DNA of 25,934 nt, taken from JAFDZV01 sp966128725. GTDB lineage: Bacteria; Bacteroidota; Ignavibacteria; OLB7. The notes below the pieces were generated by a model that made no database searches, was not told the origin of the DNA, and saw nothing but the letters and a program-made list of their open reading frames with translations. The stretch is taken from assembly GCA_966128725.1 (NCBI GenBank), contig CBHYLN010000074.1:1-25934 (forward strand), in the 5' to 3' direction. The position numbers and the translations under genes are program-made. Below, piece after piece: positions 25,530-25,934 of the stretch. The stretch's first letter is position 1, and every line of letters starts with the position of its first letter.

Positions 25530-25934
25530 AAGGGTGGAAAGAATATCCGTGTACCCGGAAGAATGTTCCGGAAGTTGTCGATGCCGTTGGCGCGCGCCAC
25601 ATCCAGATAGTATGCGGGGTTGCCATAGATGCCGTAGCAGAGCGCGGGCAACGTGTCGCCAGCCTTCATCACGCGCACGTGTGTCAGGTCCGGCGATTGA
25701 TCGCCGGCGGTGGCAACACGTGTCTGGTCATCCGAGTTTTCGGTGAACGTCGCGGCTATCACCGCGCGCAACGGCACACCGTTGGCCTGGAAGAGCTTGT
25801 AGGAAATCGATGCGCTCTTCAGCACGCACTTGGTAACCGGCAGCGTGCCCCAGACAACAATCAGATAGTTGGGCCTGTGCAGATCGCCATTGTATCTGGT
25901 GATCTCCTGGAACTTCGCTATCTCGTCCTGCACG
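25520..25934 (-). CDS. CIS tube-associated LysM protein (Afp7-like), 5' truncated
   Basis: The frame is open to the right edge, so the N-terminus is missing; the first codon in the window is not a start. 137 residues are visible. The first ~70 match the tail of the contractile-injection-system tube N-terminal domain (HRPNYLIVVWGTLPVTKCVLKSASISYKLF, GVPLRAVIAATFTE). The last ~52 form a LysM-type domain (VMKAGDTLPALCYGIYGNPAYYLDVARANG...LPGTRIFFPP). This matches Afp7/Pvc7, thought to link the inner tube to the spike and baseplate, with LysM analogous to T4 gp53. It ends 2 nt before the inferred Afp8 start, so the two are probably translationally coupled. Confidence 0.88.
   Translation of the reverse strand, partial: VQDEIAKFQEITRYNGDLHRPNYLIVVWGTLPVTKCVLKSASISYKLFQANGVPLRAVIAATFTENSDDQTRVATAGDQSPDLTHVRVMKAGDTLPALCYGIYGNPAYYLDVARANGIDNFRNILPGTRIFFPPLEK

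Overview
The window (both ends cut through genes) comes from a GC-rich bacterium. A giant secreted protein on the left ends in a type IX secretion (T9SS) type A sorting domain, which points to the Bacteroidota/Chlorobiota side of the FCB group. A GC-rich Chlorobiota or Kapabacteria-like lineage is my guess; nothing here fixes the genus.

Layout. (1) Bases 1-5403, plus strand: the C-terminal part (1800 codons) of a very large extracellular T9SS substrate. (2) 5614-6774, plus strand: an erythromycin-esterase-family protein. (3) 6938-25934, minus strand: one long leftward gene block that is the back half of an extracellular contractile injection system (eCIS; Afp/PVC/MAC/T6SS-iv-like phage-tail-derived machine). 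In transcription order it holds an Afp7-like LysM tube-associated protein (5' end outside the window), an Afp8/VgrG-like spike, a PAAR tip, a gp25 baseplate wedge protein, an Afp11 baseplate-J protein, a possible 48-residue small protein, an Afp12-like baseplate protein, a large fibre-like protein in the Afp13 slot, an Afp14 (CIS tape-measure family) protein, an Afp15 AAA+ ATPase and, after a 377-bp gap, a 1260-residue probable cargo protein. Sheath, tube and Afp16-type cap genes are not in the window and are expected beyond the right edge.

How they work together. gp25, Afp11 and Afp12 form the baseplate; Afp8 plus PAAR form the spike; the LysM protein joins tube and baseplate; Afp14 relates to length or assembly; the ATPase supports assembly; the Afp13-slot protein is the candidate fibre or target-binding part. 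The terminal protein has the architecture of an eCIS effector: an Ala/Pro-rich disordered N-terminus, a long helical and hydrophobic middle, and a C-terminal HNH-type (H-N-N) nuclease motif. No immunity gene lies next to it.

Points most worth a second look: the HNH cargo protein without an immunity gene; the fibre-like protein whose stalk is built of VATQ-type heptads with a nearly exact 54-bp tandem duplication; an apparent ATC start codon for the Afp8 gene; an unlisted small ORF between Afp11 and Afp12; and an AT-rich array of ten heptanucleotides in front of the effector gene. I saw no tRNA, rRNA, CRISPR array, IS element or integrase.
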